Position numbers and translations under genes: made by a program. DNA of 13,002 nucleotides from contig DATHDG010000021.1 of assembly GCA_035319125.1 (NCBI GenBank), positions 1 through 13,002 of the forward strand, given 5' to 3'. The notes beneath the pieces were generated by a model. It was not told the origin of the DNA and did not search any database. It was given only the letters and a program-made list of their open reading frames with translations. Within the stretch, counting starts at the first letter, position 1. Every line of letters starts with the position of its first letter. Below are positions 11,337 through 13,002 of the stretch, piece by piece. This stretch comes from Fen-1308 sp035319125 (GTDB taxonomy: Bacteria > Nitrospirota > Thermodesulfovibrionia > Thermodesulfovibrionales > Dissulfurispiraceae).

Positions 11337-13002
11337 CTAGCGCGTCAGCTGGCGGTATTTGATCCGGTGCGGCTGGTCCGCGTCATCGCCGAGTCGCGCC
11401 TTTTTATCAGCCTCATATTCAGAAAAATTCCCGTCGAACCAGTAGACCTTGCTATCTCCCTCAAATGCCAGTATGTTGGTGGCTATGCGGTCGAGGAACC
11501 AGCGGTCGTGGCTGATGACAACGGCGCATCCGGCGAAATTTTCCAGCGCCTCTTCAAGTGCCCGCATGGTGTTCACATCCAGATCATTGGTAGGCTCGTC
11601 GAGGAGCAGCACATTAGCGCCTTCTTTCAGCATACGCGCGAGATGCACCCGGTTGCGCTCTCCACCAGAGAGCATACCGACCTTCTTCTGCTGGTCTGAA
11701 CCTGAAAAATTGAACCTCGCAACATAAGCGCGAGAATTAACCTCTCTCTTGCCGAGGCTGATCATGTCCTCGCCGCCGGAAATAGTTTCCCAGACGGTCT
11801 TTTCGGGATCAAGAATATCGCGACTTTGGTCTACATATGCCAGCTTCACTGTCTCGCCTTCCCTTAACGTTCCGGCGTCAGGCTTCTCCTGGCCTGTGAT
11901 CAGTCTGAAAAGTGTCGTCTTTCCGGCACCGTTGGGTCCGATTACGCCGACAATGCCTCCGGGAGGAAGAGAAAATGTCATATCTTCAAAAAGAATACGA
12001 TCGCCGAATGACTTGCTCACGCCGTTAGCCTCAATTACAACATCACCGAGGCGCGGTCCCGGCGGAATATAGATTTCAAGATCCTTCGATCTCCTTTCGC
12101 TTTCTTGCGCCAGCAACTGCTCATAGGACTTGATGCGGGCCTTGGATTTCGCGTGGCGCGCTCTGGGCGACATGCTGATCCATTCCAGCTCTCGCTGGAG
12201 AGTCTTCTGGCGCTCGGTCTCGGTCTTTTCCTCCTGTTGCAAACGATTCTTCTTCTGCTCCAGCCATGACGAATAATTGCCCTTCCACGGAATGCCCTGC
12301 CCGCGGTCGAGTTCCAGTATCCATCCGGCAACGTTATCCAGAAAGTAGCGGTCGTGGGTAACTGCGATTACGGTTCCTGCGTAGCTTTGAAGATGATGTT
12401 CAAGCCATGCAACTGATTCGGCATCCAGATGGTTCGTAGGCTCATCCAGAAGCAGTATGTCAGGCTTCTGAAGCAGCAGACGGCAAAGAGCAACCCGACG
12501 TTTTTCTCCACCTGAAAGAACTTTCACAGGCATATCGCCTGAAGGGCACCGGAGGGCGTCCATAGCCATTTCGAGACGTGAATCGAGCGTCCAGGCATCA
12601 AACGCTTCGAGCTTTTCCTGCACCACGCCCTGACGCTCGATCAGTTTGCTCATCTCGTCGTCCGACATCGGCTCGGCAAACTTATCGTTGATCGCGTTAT
12701 ATTCGGCAAGGGCGTCCACAACCTCCTGCACGCCCTGCTCGACGATCTCGCGGACGGTCTTTGCCTCATCGAGCTTCGGCTCCTGTTCGAGAAAACCGAC
12801 CGTATGTCCCGGAGAGATGACCGTTTCTCCGACAAAGTCCTTATCGACACCGGCCAGTATGCGTAGGAGCGAGCTCTTGCCTGCCCCGTTCAGTCCGAGG
12901 ACACCGATCTTTGCGCCGTAGAAGTATGAAAGATATATGTCCTTCAGAATCGGCTTCTTGTCGTAATATTTGCCTACTCCCACCATGGAGTAGATAATCT
13001 TG
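11337..13002 (-). CDS. ettA: ABC-F ATPase EttA, energy-dependent translational throttle (5' end outside window)
   Basis: A soluble tandem-ABC protein of the ABC-F family. EttA binds the ribosomal E site and gates elongation according to the ATP/ADP ratio. The first ATPase domain has Walker A GLNGAGKSS, signature LSGGEKRRV and Walker B LLLDEPTNHLD. The linker with the P-site tRNA interaction region follows (WLEQKKNRLQQEEK, then WISMSPRARHAKSKARI). The second domain has GPNGAGKTTL, LSGGERNRV and LLLDEPTNDLD. The GNYSSWLEQK segment, the SPRARHAKSKAR stretch and the C-terminal PHRIKYRQLTR point to EttA rather than Uup or the resistance ABC-F proteins. An ATG at 12984-12986 is in frame, but the preceding codons read KIIYS up to the window edge. 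Homologues commonly begin with such residues, so the true start most likely lies just beyond. No membrane domains, as expected. Confidence 0.95.
   Translation of the reverse strand, partial: KIIYSMVGVGKYYDKKPILKDIYLSYFYGAKIGVLGLNGAGKSSLLRILAGVDKDFVGETVISPGHTVGFLEQEPKLDEAKTVREIVEQGVQEVVDALAEYNAINDKFAEPMSDDEMSKLIERQGVVQEKLEAFDAWTLDSRLEMAMDALRCPSGDMPVKVLSGGEKRRVALCRLLLQKPDILLLDEPTNHLDAESVAWLEHHLQSYAGTVIAVTHDRYFLDNVAGWILELDRGQGIPWKGNYSSWLEQKKNRLQQEEKTETERQKTLQRELEWISMSPRARHAKSKARIKSYEQLLAQESERRSKDLEIYIPPGPRLGDVVIEANGVSKSFGDRILFEDMTFSLPPGGIVGVIGPNGAGKTTLFRLITGQEKPDAGTLREGETVKLAYVDQSRDILDPEKTVWETISGGEDMISLGKREVNSRAYVARFNFSGSDQQKKVGMLSGGERNRVHLARMLKEGANVLLLDEPTNDLDVNTMRALEEALENFAGCAVVISHDRWFLDRIATNILAFEGDSKVYWFDGNFSEYEADKKARLGDDADQPHRIKYRQLTR

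Noticed and set aside
11196..11699. 167-codon plus-strand frame overlapping ettA
   Set aside because: Antisense to conserved ABC-F coding sequence.
1..13002. Genome-wide reassignment of UGA to an amino acid
   Set aside because: No other confident gene has an internal TGA, and TGA ends both the DsrE-like gene and the NamZ fusion gene. The latter is backed by an immediate TAA, so caution remains, but selenocysteine at the active Cys is simpler.
1..13002. CRISPR array, tRNA, rRNA or insertion sequence
   Set aside because: No regularly spaced repeats, cloverleaf-like or rRNA sequence, or transposase gene was seen on either strand.

Overview
The window is bacterial, with intact operons and Shine-Dalgarno sites of the AGGAGG type. 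Several small proteins carry Sec signal peptides, and one large cell-wall enzyme appears to be exported. The Trp/Tyr/His-rich secreted protein, the LTPKE-repeat secreted protein and a probable selenoprotein of the DsrE family together suggest an anaerobic diderm, perhaps of the Desulfobacterota/deltaproteobacterial type. That placement is a low-confidence inference; nothing here fixes the taxon. Stop codons are mostly TAA and TAG. TGA ends only two genes, and one of those is followed at once by TAA.

Positions 1-3301 hold the end of a chemotaxis operon on the plus strand: the 3' end of a methyl-accepting receptor, then cheW, cheD, cheB and cheR, tightly spaced. They couple the receptor (CheW) and adjust its modification state: CheR methylates, CheB demethylates and deamidates, CheD deamidates. 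cheA and cheY are not in the window. A structured inverted repeat follows cheR. Next come a lysine/alanine-rich secreted protein with its own promoter candidate and strong terminator (3407-3811), and a YpfJ-type membrane-anchored zinc metallopeptidase (4075-4932).

Positions 4971-5978 are the most interesting part: a three-gene dsrEFH/tusDCB-like sulfur-relay cluster whose first two genes both appear to need recoding. The DsrE-like gene has an in-frame UGA at codon 77. This lies exactly where DsrE and TusD have their sulfur-carrying cysteine, and the family-like reading frame continues for 40 more codons, giving a U-G-G-C motif. The DsrF-like gene is split by a -1 shift exactly at an A_AAA_AAG heptamer, and the conserved GQDT segment resumes directly after it. 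The DsrH-like gene is intact, and its ribosome binding site overlaps the stop of the shifted DsrF frame. The simplest reading is a selenoprotein sulfurtransferase complex, with either programmed frameshifting or a homopolymer indel in its second subunit.

A convergent nitroreductase (minus strand, 6130-6690) shares a strong hairpin with the dsr cluster. Two small secreted proteins follow on the plus strand (7047-7391 and 7530-7952), with perfect hairpins lacking U tracts after each. The minus strand then carries a large exported fusion of a serine beta-lactamase-like hydrolase with a NamZ (GH171) exo-muramidase domain (8260-10659), a 61-residue single-pass membrane protein with an excellent ribosome binding site (10797-10982), and the ABC-F translation factor EttA (11337 to the window edge, 5' end missing). 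The 354 bases between the last two hold one long open frame without a start codon and no recognised gene.
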